The notes: generated by a model from the sequence alone, not told the origin. A DNA stretch of 64,000 bases from Prochlorococcus sp. AG-347-L17 (GCA_003278925.1 QCCN01000001.1:1-64000); one strand, 5' to 3'. Positions 47,184 through 58,793 are shown, numbered from the stretch's first letter. A program made the numbers and translations.

Positions 47184-48341
47184 ATGGAAATTATTTGTAA
47201 TCAAAATGAATTAAATAATTCTATACAACTAGTGAGCAAAGCAGTTGCTTCAAGACCAACGCATCCTATTCTTGCAAATATACTTTTAACAGCTGACGAA
47301 GGAACCAATAAAATTAGCTTGACAGGATTTGATCTTAATTTAGGGATTCAAACTTCTTTTGATGGAACTGTTAAAAATAGTGGAGCTATTACAATACCCT
47401 CAAAACTTTTATCCGAAATAGTAAATAAACTTCCGAACGAAACTCCTGTGTCTTTAGAAGCTGAAGAGAGTTCGGATAATATTTTAATAAAAAGTGACAG
47501 AGGTTCTTTTACTCTTAAAGGGATCCCATCTGATGAATATCCTAATTTACCATTTGTCGAAAGTGGTACTTCTTTGAATATTGATCCTACTTCTTTTTTA
47601 AAAGCTTTAAAATCTACAATTTTTGCAAGTAGTAATGATGACTCAAAGCAATTACTCACAGGCGTCAATTTTACATTCAAAACAAATCACTTAGAGTCTG
47701 CTTCTACAGATGGTCATAGATTGGCTGTTGCTTTAATTGGTAACGAAAAATATACCGAAAATAAAGAAAACTCATCTTCAAATGATGGTAATTTGTCAGT
47801 AACTATTCCAACTAGATCATTAAGAGAAATTGAAAAACTAGTATCTTTGAGAAGCTCAGAGAATTCAATAAAGCTTTTCTATGACAAAGGTCAGGTGGTA
47901 TTTATTTCTTCTAATCAAATAATTACGACAAGAACCCTCGAAGGCAATTATCCTAACTATTCACAATTAATTCCTGATACTTTTTCTAAGATTTTGAATT
48001 TTAATACAAAAAAATTAATTGATGCATTAGAAAGAATTGCTGTCTTAGCTGATCAGCAAAGTAGTGTTGTAAAGATTAAATTGGATGATACAGATTTAGC
48101 TTCAATCAGTGCAGATGCCCAAGATATTGGAAACGCAAATGAATCAATACCTGTTTCTTATTCTGGAGAAAATTTTGATATTGCATTTAACGTTAGATAC
48201 CTTTTAGAAGGTTTAAAAGTTATTTCTTCGGAAAATGTAATTTTAAAATGTAATATCTCAACTACACCAGCTGTTTTTGTACCAGAAGATAATCTCAATT
48301 CTTTTACTTATCTAGTTATGCCTGTTCAGGTTCGTTCTTAA
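47184..48341 (+). CDS. dnaN: DNA polymerase III beta subunit (sliding clamp)
   Basis: The beta clamp encircles DNA and holds polymerase III. The 385-residue protein has the three-domain clamp pattern, starting MEIICNQNELNNSIQLVSKAV and ASRPTHPILANILL, with SASTDGHRLAVA in domain II, NYPNYSQLIP, and the C-terminal YLVMPVQVRS that belongs to the protein-binding groove. It directly follows the origin gap and starts a plus-strand block that continues through purF. The next gene begins one base after its stop. Confidence 0.97.
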   Translation: MEIICNQNELNNSIQLVSKAVASRPTHPILANILLTADEGTNKISLTGFDLNLGIQTSFDGTVKNSGAITIPSKLLSEIVNKLPNETPVSLEAEESSDNILIKSDRGSFTLKGIPSDEYPNLPFVESGTSLNIDPTSFLKALKSTIFASSNDDSKQLLTGVNFTFKTNHLESASTDGHRLAVALIGNEKYTENKENSSSNDGNLSVTIPTRSLREIEKLVSLRSSENSIKLFYDKGQVVFISSNQIITTRTLEGNYPNYSQLIPDTFSKILNFNTKKLIDALERIAVLADQQSSVVKIKLDDTDLASISADAQDIGNANESIPVSYSGENFDIAFNVRYLLEGLKVISSENVILKCNISTTPAVFVPEDNLNSFTYLVMPVQVRS

Positions 48342-48342
48342 C

Positions 48343-49047
48343 TTGAAATTACCAAAAGAAATTTTATTAAGTGAATTACTAAACTTTAGTGTTAAGGGTA
48401 ATATGGTCCTTAATTACGGAAATGGTGAAAATGTTTGGATGCATCCTCCAGTTCATCGAATTTTAGGATGGTACTCTCGTCCTTCAAATTTTGATTTAAA
48501 AAGAAATGTTTGGCGATTAAATCAAATTACTCAAATAATAGATAATGAAATTTATGTCAAAGGTGATCCAGCTATTTCTGATTTAGCAACTTTAAATAGA
48601 TTTCCAACTTTAATAGAAGCTAATCTGGTAAATGTAAATGGATCAAAAATAGGAGTTATTGCAGATTTTTTATTTGAAATGAAAACGGGTAAAATTAAAT
48701 ATTACTTAGTTTCTAGATCTAATCCTAAGATTCCAGGTTCTAGTAGATGGCAATTAAATATTGAAAATATTCATGATCAACAACCTGGATTGGTATTTTG
48801 TCAAATTAATTCTTTAGATGATTTATTTTTAATAAAATCAAGTATTAAAAATCAATTTCTTAAAAAAGGAAAAAATATTATTGAAAGATTTGATGATATG
48901 AAGAATATTGCTTCTAATAGATTAGAGGAATGGCTTGAAGAAGATGAAGATATTAGCCAAAACTTAGATTTTAAACAGAAAAGTTTTTATAATAAAAAAA
49001 AATCAATATCGTTTAGTGAAAACAAAGAAGATGACCCTTGGATATAA
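48343..49047 (+). CDS. Conserved picocyanobacterial protein with PRC-barrel-like region
   Basis: The 234-residue protein starts with TTG one base after dnaN. The middle part (about residues 60-150) has paired strands NRFPTLIEANLVNVNGSKIGVIADFLFEMKTGKIKYYLVSRS, which look like a PRC-barrel: a short beta barrel with an isoleucine-aspartate turn, found in ribosome maturation (RimM) and photosynthetic reaction-centre H proteins. The C-terminal third is helical and then charged and disordered. It may be involved in protein or complex assembly. It has no membrane segment. The domain call is by pattern only. Confidence 0.7.
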   Translation: MKLPKEILLSELLNFSVKGNMVLNYGNGENVWMHPPVHRILGWYSRPSNFDLKRNVWRLNQITQIIDNEIYVKGDPAISDLATLNRFPTLIEANLVNVNGSKIGVIADFLFEMKTGKIKYYLVSRSNPKIPGSSRWQLNIENIHDQQPGLVFCQINSLDDLFLIKSSIKNQFLKKGKNIIERFDDMKNIASNRLEEWLEEDEDISQNLDFKQKSFYNKKKSISFSENKEDDPWI

Positions 49048-49050
49048 AGA

Positions 49051-51390
49051 ATGGTAAATCAAGAAAATCATGATCTTAATGATCTTAATGATGTACTTAA
49101 AGTTGAAAATTTAACAATTAACGATTACGAAGAAATTTGTAAAAGATTAAAGAGAAAACCTAATAGAACTGAATTAGGCATGTTTGGCGTTATGTGGTCT
49201 GAACATTGTTGTTATAGAAATTCAAAACCTTTATTATCTAAGTTTCCCACTGAAGGTAAAAATGTTTTAGTTGGACCTGGAGAAAATGCTGGCGTTATTG
49301 ATGTTGGTAATAATCAAAAACTTGTTTTTAAAATAGAAAGCCATAATCATCCTTCTGCTATTGAACCCTTTCAAGGTGCAGCAACAGGTGTAGGAGGAAT
49401 TTTAAGAGATATATTTACAATGGGTGCAAGGCCTATCGCAGTATTGAATTCATTGAGATTTGGAAACCTTGATAAATCATCAAATGTTGATTTACTGCGA
49501 GGAGTTGTATCCGGTATTGCTCATTATGGAAATTGTGTAGGTGTGCCTACTGTTGGAGGTGAAATTGATTTCGATGATAGTTACTCTGGAAATCCTCTAG
49601 TAAATGTTATGGCTTTAGGACTTCTAGAAACTAATGAAATTGTTTGTTCTGGAGCAAAAAATGTAGGATCACCAGTTTTATATGTTGGTAATACTACTGG
49701 TAGAGATGGTGTTGGTGGTGCTAGCTTTGCTAGTTCAGAATTAACTACAACCTCATTAGACGATAGACCAGCAGTTCAGGTGGGTGATCCATTTATTGAG
49801 AAAAGTCTTATTGAGGCCTGTTTGGATGCTTTCAAGACAGGAGATGTAATTGCAGCTCAAGATATGGGTGCTGCAGGTTTGACATGTAGTAGTGCAGAAA
49901 TGGCTGCAAATGGAAATTTAGGTATATCTATTGATTTAGATTTGGTTCCTTCAAGAGAAAATGATATGTCTTCATACCAATATTTATTATCTGAATCGCA
50001 AGAAAGAATGTTGTTTGTCGTTAAAGAAGAAAAAATTAATGAACTTATTGAAAAATTTAACAAATGGGGATTATATGCCAATGTAATTGGTGAAGTAATA
50101 GAAACTAATGAGGTAATCATTTCTCATAAAGGTAAAATTGTGGCGCAAATACCTACTTCTGCATTATCTGATGATACTCCTGTCAATTTTCATAATGTGA
50201 TTAATAATCCGCCTGATGATCTTTTAAAGAAATGGGAATGGAAAGAAAGTGATTTACCAGAAATTTACGAGCAAAAAATATTTTCATTGAAAGATAATAA
50301 GAATTTTTCTTATTCACAAATCATTTTAAAACTACTTTCTAATCCATCAATAGCTTCTAAACGATGGATTTATAAACAATATGACTCTCAAGTTCAGGCA
50401 AATACTGTATTTAAACCTGGAAAGTCAGATGCAGCCTTAATAAGATTAAGGGAACAAAATAAAAAAAATAAAAGTAAAATTTTTTCTGGAGTCGCTGCTT
50501 CAGTCGATTGCAATAGTAGATGGGTTGCTCTCGATCCTTTTAGAGGATCTATTGCAGCTGTCGCAGAGTCAGCTAGAAATGTCAGTTGTGTTGGGGCTGA
50601 ACCATTAGCAATTACAAATAATTTAAATTTTTCCTCTCCTGAGAATGAAATAGGATATTGGCAACTTTCATCTTCTTGTAATGGAATTGCTGAAGCCTGT
50701 AAAGCTTTAGAAACTCCTGTTACAGGAGGTAATGTTTCTTTATATAATGAATCTAAGAATAAAGATAATGTAATTACTCCTATCAATCCAACTCCAGTTA
50801 TTGGAATGGTTGGAAAAATAGATAATATCGAAAAAGCTATAAATAGTGAATGGAAAAATATTGATGATCAAATTTGGATAATTGGTTCTTATAATTCAGA
50901 AATAAAAATCGCAGCTAGTTCTTATTTGGAATATTTTCATGGAGAAATTACAGGTCGGCCTCCAAAAATAGATTTGTTGGATGAAAAGTTTTGCCAAAGT
51001 TTTTTAAGAGATGCGATTTCAAAAAGTCTTGTAGTTTCTTCTCACGATATCAGTGATGGTGGTTTAGCCATAGCTTTAGCAGAGTCTTGTATTTTTTCTA
51101 AAAAAGGTGTAACGATAGAATTGAAGAAAGATTTAAATAGAGTTGATAATTTATTGTTTGGTGAAGGAGGTTCTCGAATTATTTTTTCAGTTAGCAAAAT
51201 AAAACAAAATGAATGGGTTAATCATTTAAAACAAAATCAAATTAGCTTACCATCAAGTGTTTATGTAAAAAAAATAGGACATGTATGTGGTGACAAGCTT
51301 AATATAAAAATTCAAGATAAAAATATCTGCAATATTAGGGTTGAGGAATTATCCGAAAAATTTAATAATAGTATTTCAGGTTACTTTTAA
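49051..51390 (+). CDS. purL: Phosphoribosylformylglycinamidine synthase subunit PurL
   Basis: PurL makes FGAM from FGAR with ATP, using ammonia delivered by PurQ. The protein is 779 residues, the small PurL that needs PurS and PurQ, and lacks the fused glutaminase of the long form. Seen motifs are [84 protein letters not shown] and [18 protein letters not shown]. It is followed by purF after 47 bases, so two purine steps are together. The N-terminal codons contain a direct 9-base repeat (GATCTTAAT twice). Confidence 0.97.
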   Translation: MVNQENHDLNDLNDVLKVENLTINDYEEICKRLKRKPNRTELGMFGVMWSEHCCYRNSKPLLSKFPTEGKNVLVGPGENAGVIDVGNNQKLVFKIESHNHPSAIEPFQGAATGVGGILRDIFTMGARPIAVLNSLRFGNLDKSSNVDLLRGVVSGIAHYGNCVGVPTVGGEIDFDDSYSGNPLVNVMALGLLETNEIVCSGAKNVGSPVLYVGNTTGRDGVGGASFASSELTTTSLDDRPAVQVGDPFIEKSLIEACLDAFKTGDVIAAQDMGAAGLTCSSAEMAANGNLGISIDLDLVPSRENDMSSYQYLLSESQERMLFVVKEEKINELIEKFNKWGLYANVIGEVIETNEVIISHKGKIVAQIPTSALSDDTPVNFHNVINNPPDDLLKKWEWKESDLPEIYEQKIFSLKDNKNFSYSQIILKLLSNPSIASKRWIYKQYDSQVQANTVFKPGKSDAALIRLREQNKKNKSKIFSGVAASVDCNSRWVALDPFRGSIAAVAESARNVSCVGAEPLAITNNLNFSSPENEIGYWQLSSSCNGIAEACKALETPVTGGNVSLYNESKNKDNVITPINPTPVIGMVGKIDNIEKAINSEWKNIDDQIWIIGSYNSEIKIAASSYLEYFHGEITGRPPKIDLLDEKFCQSFLRDAISKSLVVSSHDISDGGLAIALAESCIFSKKGVTIELKKDLNRVDNLLFGEGGSRIIFSVSKIKQNEWVNHLKQNQISLPSSVYVKKIGHVCGDKLNIKIQDKNICNIRVEELSEKFNNSISGYF

Positions 51391-51437
51391 ATATGAAAAA
51401 TATTTCTCAACTATTAAAATTTTTTAGATATTAAGTT

Positions 51438-52898
51438 ATGTGCGGAATAGTTGGAATCGTTTCTTCAGATGATGTAAATCAACAAATTTACGATAGTCTT
51501 TTGCTTTTGCAACATAGAGGTCAAGACTCAACAGGCATAGCTACAATGGAAAATACTGTTTTTCATATACATAAGGCTAAAGGTCAGGTTAATACTGCTT
51601 ATAGAACGAGAGATATGAGGAATCTAATCGGCAAAATTGGATTAGGTCATGTTAGGTATGCCACAAAGGGATCAGCAGAAAGCGTAGAAGAAGCACAGCC
51701 TTTTTACGTTAATGCTCCTTATGGAATTGTTTTGATTCATAATGGAAATTTGACGAACACCAGAGATTTAGAAAAACAATTATTTAATATTGATAAACGG
51801 CATACAAATTCTTCAAGTGATACTGAAATGTTGTTAAATGTTTTAGCAACAGAATTACAAGAACAAATTCATAATCAAGAATTAGAACCTGATATTATTT
51901 TTAATGCGGTCAAATCTTTACACAAAAGAATTCAGGGATCATATGCTTCAATTGCATTAATTTCAGGACATGGTTTATTAGCATTCAGAGATCCTTTCGG
52001 TATTAGGCCTTTAGTTATAGGAAAAAGACATTCAGTAAATACAAAAAAAGAAGAATGGATGGTTGCTAGCGAATCTCTAGTGCTTGAGAATAATGATTAT
52101 CAAGTAGTGAGAGATGTAGATCCTGGAGAAGCTGTTTTTATAAATTTTAATGGAGAGTTTTTTTCTAAGCAATGTTCAGATAATCCTATGTTATTTCCCT
52201 GTGCTTTCGAATATGTTTATTTAGCCAGGCCAGATTCAATTATGAACGGAATTTCAGTTTATAAAGCTCGTTTAAAAATGGGAGATTATTTGGCAGAAAC
52301 AATAAAAGAGACAATTAATTCTGGAGAAGTTGATGTAGTTATGCCTATTCCTGATTCTTCTCGACCTGCGGCAATGCAAGTTGCAAGACAGTTAGGGATA
52401 GAATATAGGGAAGGTTTTTTTAAAAACAGATATGTTGGCCGAACATTCATAATGCCTGGACAACAGAAACGTAAGAAATCAGTAAGACAAAAATTAAATG
52501 CCATGAGTGCTGAGTTTAAAAATAAAAATGTATTAATTGTTGATGACTCGATTGTAAGAGGTACTACTTCAAAAGAAATTGTTCAGATGGCTAAAGATGC
52601 AGGAGCAAATAAAGTTTTTTTTACATCAGCAGCTCCTCCTGTTCGTTATCCTCATGTGTATGGAATTAATATGCCTAATAGAGATGAATTAATAGCGCAC
52701 GATAGAACAATAAGAGAAATTGCTGATCAACTTGAAATTGATAACCTTGTTTATCAAAGTGTGGAAAGTTTACGTAAATCAATATTAAGTGATTCTCCTA
52801 TTAAAGATTTAGAGATGAGTTGTTTTACTGGTTCTTATGTAACAGGGACAGTAAACCAAGAATACTTAAATTGGGTTGAAAATGAATATAAATCTTAG
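51438..52898 (+). CDS. purF: Amidophosphoribosyltransferase
   Basis: PurF commits PRPP to purine synthesis with ammonia from glutamine. The 486-residue protein begins [12 protein letters not shown], so the nucleophile Cys2 follows the initiator and no long propeptide is needed. The glutaminase half has [15 protein letters not shown] and LIHNGNLTN; the PRPP site is [39 protein letters not shown] and [17 protein letters not shown] are also conserved. The stop shares two bases with the stop of the convergent gyrase-like gene (TTAG). Confidence 0.97.
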   Translation: MCGIVGIVSSDDVNQQIYDSLLLLQHRGQDSTGIATMENTVFHIHKAKGQVNTAYRTRDMRNLIGKIGLGHVRYATKGSAESVEEAQPFYVNAPYGIVLIHNGNLTNTRDLEKQLFNIDKRHTNSSSDTEMLLNVLATELQEQIHNQELEPDIIFNAVKSLHKRIQGSYASIALISGHGLLAFRDPFGIRPLVIGKRHSVNTKKEEWMVASESLVLENNDYQVVRDVDPGEAVFINFNGEFFSKQCSDNPMLFPCAFEYVYLARPDSIMNGISVYKARLKMGDYLAETIKETINSGEVDVVMPIPDSSRPAAMQVARQLGIEYREGFFKNRYVGRTFIMPGQQKRKKSVRQKLNAMSAEFKNKNVLIVDDSIVRGTTSKEIVQMAKDAGANKVFFTSAAPPVRYPHVYGINMPNRDELIAHDRTIREIADQLEIDNLVYQSVESLRKSILSDSPIKDLEMSCFTGSYVTGTVNQEYLNWVENEYKS

Positions 52899-55336
52899 TC
52901 GAGAAAGTTTTCGAGTCGGAAACAATTTTCAAGGAATTCATCCTTATCTAATTTTAAAAAATCAACTAAAAAATTTGATTTATTGGATTTGAAATTTAAT
53001 TTATTTAGGTCCAATCTTGCAGATTTATTTTTATTAGTTTCAATATCAAGGAAATGGTCACTTGTAATTATTTTGAGGAAGTAATCGTTTTTAAGTTGGG
53101 TTTTTTCATTTAAATAACCCAAACTGTATTCATTTGAGTAATTGATTTCATTACTATTTATACAAAAGATTTTTCCTTGTCTAGATATTAAAAAAATATT
53201 TTCTCCATTATAATATGTACAACATGAAACGATTTTTTCAGTCGGAAACAGTTTTGTAAGTATTAATCCTTGTGATTGTTTAGAAGTAGGCGTTAAAAAT
53301 TTATTTGATAAATTAAAGTTAAAAATTCTTCCTATCGAGGTTAATATCATTAAATCTTTGTTTTCATTAGAAATAAATGAATCAATTGTTTTTAAATTAT
53401 TTTTTAATTTTGAAATTGTGAATGATCTATTACTTTTAAACATATCTTCATCAAATAAAACTTTTTTAAATCTTCCATCTGAATTCAAAATACATAAATA
53501 ATTTATAATTCCTTTTTTAATTGAATGAAAATTTATTATTTCATTAGGATGAATATTTCCAATACTTTTATTATCTAATTTAAAGTCTTTATTAATATTT
53601 GATTCCCAATCAATGTTAAAAACTTTACCCGTATTTGTGATTCCAATTAATTTTATATTTTTTTCAATATTGCATATAAATTTTTGAACATTTTTATTAT
53701 CTATAATTTTATTTACAGTTTCAAATGATTTCTTGTAATTACTTAAAATCATCTTCTTTAAATAAAGTCTATTATCTACATATAATTTAGTCTTTTTGTT
53801 TATAAAGTCTTCTAATATATTTTTATTAAGCGTTTCTAATTCCTCATTTTGATTTATATTTCTAATTACTTTTGTTTTTCGAACAACATTATATTTTTTC
53901 TTTAAAATTAATAATTCTTCTGTAAGTAATTTAAGTAATAATTTTCTTTCATTTAATAATTTCTGAAAATAATTCTTTTTTTCTTCCAAATTTTTTATTT
54001 CATTATCAATTTGATGCTTTTCTAGATTTGTTAATTTTCTAAGTGGCATATCTAAAACTGAAGTTGCTTGCTTATCACTTAAGAAAAAGTTTTCAATTAA
54101 TTTCGATTTAGCTTCTATAGAATTTTCTGATTCTTCAATAATTTCTATAACTTCTTTAATGTTTTTTGTGGCCTTAGATAAACCTTCTGATATTTCTAGC
54201 TTTTCAAGAGTGTTTTTAAGAAAAAAATAAGTTCTTTTTCTAATTGTTTCTTCTCTAAATTCAAGAAAATAGCTGAGATATTTTTTTAGGTTTAGTTGTA
54301 CAGGCTTTCCTTTAATTAAAGCTAAGAATATCGCTCCAAAGTTTGTTTGTAGAGTTGTTTTTTTATATAAATTAGAAATAATAAGTTCAGAATTAGAATC
54401 CTTTTTTAGCTCTATTACAATTCTCATTCCATCTCTATCACTCTCATCTCTAATATCAGAGATCCCATGAATTTTTCCTGAATTAACAAGTTCTGCGAGT
54501 TTTTCAATCCAACCTGCTTTATTGATTTGGTAAGGTAGTTCAGTAATGATTAGTGCGTTCCTTCTATGTTTCCCTTTGCCTAAATTTACTTCTTCAGTAT
54601 TAAAAACTCCTCTTATTGTTAAAGATCCTTTTCCTGTTTCATAAAGTTCTTCGATTGCTTGATTATAAATTAATTCTCCGCCTGTAGGAAAATCAGGCCC
54701 TTTAATAATGTAAGAAAGCTCTTTATCACTTATATTTTTATTTTTCACTAAAGCAACTAAACCATCTACAATTTCGCCTAGGTTGTGAGGGGGTATGTTT
54801 GTGGCCATGCCAACCGCAATACCTGATGAGCCGTTCAACAACAAAAATGGAAGTTGGGCTGGAAGAACATCTGGTTCTTTTTGAGAACCGTCAAAGTTAT
54901 TTGAAAAGCTTACAGTTTCTGATCCAATTTCTTCAAGAAATCCTTTGTGAGCTATCGGGGCCAATCTGGTTTCAGTATATCTCATTGCTGCTGGCGGATC
55001 ATTATCTACAGATCCAAAATTCCCATGGCCGTCGAGAGTAGGATATTTAGTAGAAAAATTTTGCACCAGTCTTACTAGTGCGTCATATACTGCTTGATCT
55101 CCATGAGGATGGTATTTTCCAAGTACATCTCCAACAACTCTCGCACACTTTCTAAATGGCTTATCAGGTGTTAAGCCTAATTCGTGCATTGCGAATAGTA
55201 TTCTTCTTTGTACAGGCTTAAGACCGTCTCTAGCATCGGGTAGTGCACGTCCAACTATTACGCTCATTGCATACTCCAAATAAGAACGTTGCATTTCTTC
55301 TTGAAGTGAGATAGAAGTGAAGTTTCTCTTATTCAT
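52895..55336 (-). CDS. Type IIA topoisomerase subunit A (GyrA/ParC family) without a GyrA box
   Basis: The 813-residue protein has the breakage-reunion core: [38 protein letters not shown], and [14 protein letters not shown] with the catalytic tyrosine at residue 120. The C-terminal half has weak beta-propeller-like blades ([44 protein letters not shown]). The QRRGGKG-like GyrA box needed for DNA wrapping is not seen, so it may work as a topoisomerase IV type subunit or a relaxing enzyme. The position equivalent to the quinolone-binding serine is glutamine here (residue 81). Family certain, gyrA versus parC open. Confidence 0.9.
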   Translation of the reverse strand: MNKRNFTSISLQEEMQRSYLEYAMSVIVGRALPDARDGLKPVQRRILFAMHELGLTPDKPFRKCARVVGDVLGKYHPHGDQAVYDALVRLVQNFSTKYPTLDGHGNFGSVDNDPPAAMRYTETRLAPIAHKGFLEEIGSETVSFSNNFDGSQKEPDVLPAQLPFLLLNGSSGIAVGMATNIPPHNLGEIVDGLVALVKNKNISDKELSYIIKGPDFPTGGELIYNQAIEELYETGKGSLTIRGVFNTEEVNLGKGKHRRNALIITELPYQINKAGWIEKLAELVNSGKIHGISDIRDESDRDGMRIVIELKKDSNSELIISNLYKKTTLQTNFGAIFLALIKGKPVQLNLKKYLSYFLEFREETIRKRTYFFLKNTLEKLEISEGLSKATKNIKEVIEIIEESENSIEAKSKLIENFFLSDKQATSVLDMPLRKLTNLEKHQIDNEIKNLEEKKNYFQKLLNERKLLLKLLTEELLILKKKYNVVRKTKVIRNINQNEELETLNKNILEDFINKKTKLYVDNRLYLKKMILSNYKKSFETVNKIIDNKNVQKFICNIEKNIKLIGITNTGKVFNIDWESNINKDFKLDNKSIGNIHPNEIINFHSIKKGIINYLCILNSDGRFKKVLFDEDMFKSNRSFTISKLKNNLKTIDSFISNENKDLMILTSIGRIFNFNLSNKFLTPTSKQSQGLILTKLFPTEKIVSCCTYYNGENIFLISRQGKIFCINSNEINYSNEYSLGYLNEKTQLKNDYFLKIITSDHFLDIETNKNKSARLDLNKLNFKSNKSNFLVDFLKLDKDEFLENCFRLENFLD

Positions 55337-55412
55337 CAGAGCGCAAGATTGAAAATTATTGATTAACTAAATTAAGACTAATAGGTAAAAAAATATTTAC
55401 CAGTATTCAAAA

Positions 55413-56276
55413 TTAAGATGATTCAATTATTTTAGATTTCGCCAGTATTACATCTTTTTTAAGTTGTTCATCTTGTAAAAGAATTTCTGTAGAGGCTTGC
55501 AATTTTTCTCCCCATAACTGTTCTTTTCTATATTCATAATTGACATATTTGGGGTCTTTAGTCAAAGCTTTTTTTGCTAGTTGAATTGCTAATTTACTAT
55601 CATTAATTCTTATACATGAGGCCAGTCCTAGTAAAGGTTCAGCATTTTCCTCAATTGAGATAGCACTTTCAAAAAGTTTGATTGATAGATTTATATTGTT
55701 TTTCTCGAAATAAGCCAAACCTTTATTATTGATTGCTTGCCAGAAATCAGGTTTAATTTTTATAGATTTATCAAACAATTTGATAGCTTCCAAATAATTT
55801 TTTTCCATTAATAAAATATTTCCTAACTGAAAAATAGCTTTGTGGTTATTAGGTTCTATCTTTATTCCTTTTTCTAAAGCACTCTTTGCTCTTGATTGTT
55901 GGGAAATTTTTAAGTAAATGTTACTTTTAGCAAAATATATTTCGCTAATATTTGAATTTATCTTTTCTGCTTTTTTTAGAGAATTTAATGCATTTTTGTA
56001 TTGTTTGTTAGCTATTTGTGCTTCAGCTAAAATTAACCATAGTTTTTCATCTTTTGCATTTATTTTTGCAGCTAATTTGGCTAAGTTAAGACTTTCCTCA
56101 TATTGTCCTAAATAAAGTAGTTGATACGCATTTTTGCCAATATATAAACTTTGCTCTTGTAAATTTTTTATTGTTGGGAAATAATAATAGGGAATAATTG
56201 CGTGAACTTTTTCTATTTGAAGAAAGTAAAAATTTATCAAGAAGATACAGATTATTTGTTTTAAAAGCTTTTTCAT
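55413..56276 (-). CDS. TPR-repeat protein with signal peptide
   Basis: The 287-residue protein starts with a signal or anchor sequence (MKKLLKQIICIFLINFYFL) and then has about six tetratricopeptide repeats, seen as spaced pairs of helices such as LWLILAEAQIANKQYKNALNSL, KAIFQLGNILLMEKNYLEAI and WQAINNKGLAYFEKNNINLSI. Such proteins are scaffolds for complexes at or outside the cytoplasmic membrane. The partner is unknown. Its ATG overlaps the queG stop by four bases, so they are co-transcribed in the order queG then TPR. Confidence 0.85.
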   Translation of the reverse strand: MKKLLKQIICIFLINFYFLQIEKVHAIIPYYYFPTIKNLQEQSLYIGKNAYQLLYLGQYEESLNLAKLAAKINAKDEKLWLILAEAQIANKQYKNALNSLKKAEKINSNISEIYFAKSNIYLKISQQSRAKSALEKGIKIEPNNHKAIFQLGNILLMEKNYLEAIKLFDKSIKIKPDFWQAINNKGLAYFEKNNINLSIKLFESAISIEENAEPLLGLASCIRINDSKLAIQLAKKALTKDPKYVNYEYRKEQLWGEKLQASTEILLQDEQLKKDVILAKSKIIESS

Positions 56277-57229
56277 ATTTTAATTTTCTTATTATTAAGA
56301 TTCGCTTTTATATTTCTTTTCCACATCCATGGTTTAATTCTTTTTAATGTAGTTCCTTTAAGATTTTCTTTCCAAGTTTTATCATCCCAATTTAACGATT
56401 CAACATTAAGATTTGTAATCCATTCTTTCGGCCTAGTTTCAGAATTATTGTTAAATGGCACCGACTTATTCCAAGGGCATACATCTTGACAAATATCGCA
56501 TCCCGCTACCCATCCGTCTAAATTTTTTTCTATTGTCTTCGGAATAGTTTTGTTTCTATTCTCTATTGTGTGATAGGCAATGCATAGATTTGATTGTATT
56601 ACAAAGGGTTCTACTATTGCCTTTGTAGGACAATGTTCAATACAAATATCACATTTTCCGCAAAGTGATTGGTGAGGTTTGTCAGGCACTAAATCTTCTG
56701 TAAGGATCATAAAACCTAAAGTAAACCAAGAACCAATTTTTTTGCTTATTAAATTACTATTTTTACCTATCCAACCAATTCCTGACTCTTCAGCCCATGC
56801 TTTTTCAAGTAGCGGAGAGGTATCAACACATATTTTCCATTTACAATCAGGAAGTTCTAGGTTGATCCATTTACCAATATTCTTTAATTTCTTATGAATC
56901 ACTTTGTGATAATCTTCTCCTTGACTAAATTTAGCCACCTTGAGGAAATTATTCTTGTTATTTTCTGAATTATTGTAAGCAAATCCAACGCTTAATACAC
57001 TTTTTGCATCTTCAAAAAGTGAGTCTATATTTCTTCTTTTTTCTGCTTCCATCCATTTCATTTCAGCATGGTGGTTGTTCGATAACCATCTTTCTAATGC
57101 ATTAGTCCTTAATTTTATCCGTGAACTACCTGGAATTGAAGCTATTCCAGCAATTGTAAAACCTTCAAAAATAGCTCTTTCTTTTAACTTTTTACTTATT
57201 TCTTTTTTCTCTTGAATCGTATCCATCAT
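56273..57229 (-). CDS. queG: Epoxyqueuosine reductase
   Basis: QueG reduces epoxyqueuosine in tRNA to queuosine with a cobalamin and two 4Fe-4S clusters. The 318-residue protein has CGKCDICIEHCPTKAI and CDICQDVCPWNKSVPF, the two ferredoxin-type cluster sites, and GWIGKNSNLISKKIGSWF before them, the DUF1730 part that holds cobalamin. It completes a queuosine set with queE and queC at 14 kb. Two adjacent ATGs (57229 and 57226) can serve as start. It is divergent from the DUF502 gene with 145 bases between them. Confidence 0.94.
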   Translation of the reverse strand: MMDTIQEKKEISKKLKERAIFEGFTIAGIASIPGSSRIKLRTNALERWLSNNHHAEMKWMEAEKRRNIDSLFEDAKSVLSVGFAYNNSENNKNNFLKVAKFSQGEDYHKVIHKKLKNIGKWINLELPDCKWKICVDTSPLLEKAWAEESGIGWIGKNSNLISKKIGSWFTLGFMILTEDLVPDKPHQSLCGKCDICIEHCPTKAIVEPFVIQSNLCIAYHTIENRNKTIPKTIEKNLDGWVAGCDICQDVCPWNKSVPFNNNSETRPKEWITNLNVESLNWDDKTWKENLKGTTLKRIKPWMWKRNIKANLNNKKIKI

Positions 57230-57293
57230 TTCTACATTTTGTCTGGCATTTCTCTAAAAGTTATTTTTGAAGAATAAACTTATAAATAAAATA

Positions 57294-57316
57294 GATATAT
57301 TAAAAAAAAATATATC
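57294..57316. repeat. AT-only inverted repeat between queG and the DUF502 gene
   Basis: GATATAT (57294-57300) and ATATATC (57310-57316) flank a nine-base loop in the divergent gap. It could be part of a promoter or a weak hairpin; chance is possible in such AT-rich DNA. Confidence 0.25.
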
Positions 57317-57374
57317 CTAACTTAGTAAAAACAGCTAAATTATTAGTAAAGTTAATATAGTTAGAAACGTTATT

Positions 57375-58109
57375 TTGGTTGAAATTAATCAAAATCAAGA
57401 TTCAAATTTGGGATCTAGGCTTCAACAAGATCTAAAAAATGATCTTATAGCTGGCTTGTTAGTTGTAATACCACTGGCAACAACAATATGGCTGTCATCA
57501 TTGGTTAGTAAATTTGTTTTAACATTAGTTACTTCTGTTCCTAAGCAACTAAATCCTTTCATTAATTTAAACCCTTTATTACAAGATTTGATAAATCTTA
57601 CTTTAGGTTTAACTGTCCCTCTATTAGCGATTTTGCTTATAGGCTTGATGGCGAGAAATTTCGTAGGAAGATGGCTATTAGAATTTGGAGAGGGTACTTT
57701 ATCAAAAATTCCAGTGGCTGGAGCGGTTTATAAAACTCTTAAACAATTGTTAGAAACTTTCTTAAGTAATAATTCTAATAGATTTAGAAGAGTTGTTTTA
57801 GTTGAATATCCTCGTGAGGGACTGTATAGTGTAGGCTTCGTAACTGGAGATGTAGGACCTTCTCTCCAGCCAGAATTGGAAGAAAAGTTACTTAGTATAT
57901 TTATACCTACTGCTCCAAACCCAACCACTGGATGGTACACACTTGTTCCTGAGTCATCAGTGAAGGATTTGGATATTTCTGTTGAAGATGCTTTTAAAAC
58001 AATAATTTCTGCTGGGATAGTTAATCCAGATGAGAAAAATAACACTACAAATCCAACATTCTCAAAATTGTTTTCTCAATTACGAGCTTCTACTAATACT
58101 TCTTCTTAA
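57375..58109 (+). CDS. DUF502 membrane protein
   Basis: The 244-residue protein begins at TTG and has two membrane segments, LIAGLLVVIPLATTIWLSSL and LGLTVPLLAILLIGLMARN. The GEGTLSKIPVAGAVYKTLKQ segment follows and then a domain with YPREGLYSVGFVTGD and VFIPTAPNPT-like IFIPTAPNPTTGWYTLVP; these are DUF502 hallmarks. The family is found in cyanobacteria and plastids and its plant homologues (COV1-like) are linked to trafficking. Bacterial role is unknown. It is followed by nusB with a three-base gap. Confidence 0.88.
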   Translation: MVEINQNQDSNLGSRLQQDLKNDLIAGLLVVIPLATTIWLSSLVSKFVLTLVTSVPKQLNPFINLNPLLQDLINLTLGLTVPLLAILLIGLMARNFVGRWLLEFGEGTLSKIPVAGAVYKTLKQLLETFLSNNSNRFRRVVLVEYPREGLYSVGFVTGDVGPSLQPELEEKLLSIFIPTAPNPTTGWYTLVPESSVKDLDISVEDAFKTIISAGIVNPDEKNNTTNPTFSKLFSQLRASTNTSS

Positions 58110-58112
58110 TTG

Positions 58113-58730
58113 ATGCATAATAGATCCCTTTCAAGAGAATTATCTTTAATTTCTCTTGGCCTCATAAAAGATAAAGGTGGTTTTAAATTAAATAAATTTC
58201 AGATAGAAGAAATTGTTGAATCTGCTTTAGATTCTTTAATAAACCATTGCAGAGAGGAATTAGATACTTGCGAGATAGAGTTAGAAAATGCTTCACAAAA
58301 AATATTAGACAGTGAATTGCAAGAGGGTGTTGATTCCTCTTATTCAAATGTGCGCGATGAGTTAAAACAATCTCTTATAAAAATTGAAACTGTAATGAAT
58401 ACACTCTCAATAACTCTCGATTTTCCAAAATTAATTGTTTCTAGCGGTCAAATTGACATTAGAGAGGACGTTAATCAAAGGATTTGTAATTTAATAAATA
58501 ATCTTAAAAGTATTGATTCTGATATCGATCAGGCAATGGATGGTTGGAGATTAAAAAGATTACCAAGAATTGATAGGGATATTTTGCGTCTGGCTTATGT
58601 GGATATCAATTTTTTGAATACACCTGTCGCTGTTGCTTGTGATGAGGCTGTTAATTTAGCTAATAAATATAGTGATCTGCAAGGAAGAAAGTTTATTAAT
58701 GGAGTTTTAAGGAGATTACAAACAATTTAA
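58113..58730 (+). CDS. nusB: Transcription antitermination factor NusB
   Basis: NusB is part of the antitermination complex for rRNA operons. The protein (205 residues from ATG 58113) starts NRSLSRELSLISLGLI and has the family's C-terminal helices IDQAMDGWRLKRLPRIDRDILRLAY and NTPVAVACDEAVNLANKYSD, ending with GRKFINGVLRRL, the NusB signature. The N-terminal part is longer than in E. coli (139 residues), as seen in cyanobacteria, with an acidic helix region. TTG at 58110 is adjacent but unlikely. ftsY follows after 63 bases. Confidence 0.93.
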   Translation: MHNRSLSRELSLISLGLIKDKGGFKLNKFQIEEIVESALDSLINHCREELDTCEIELENASQKILDSELQEGVDSSYSNVRDELKQSLIKIETVMNTLSITLDFPKLIVSSGQIDIREDVNQRICNLINNLKSIDSDIDQAMDGWRLKRLPRIDRDILRLAYVDINFLNTPVAVACDEAVNLANKYSDLQGRKFINGVLRRLQTI

Positions 58731-58793
58731 TTGACATGATTATTTGATATAAATAAATAGTGTTTTAAAATTGTTAATTACGAATTATTGATA

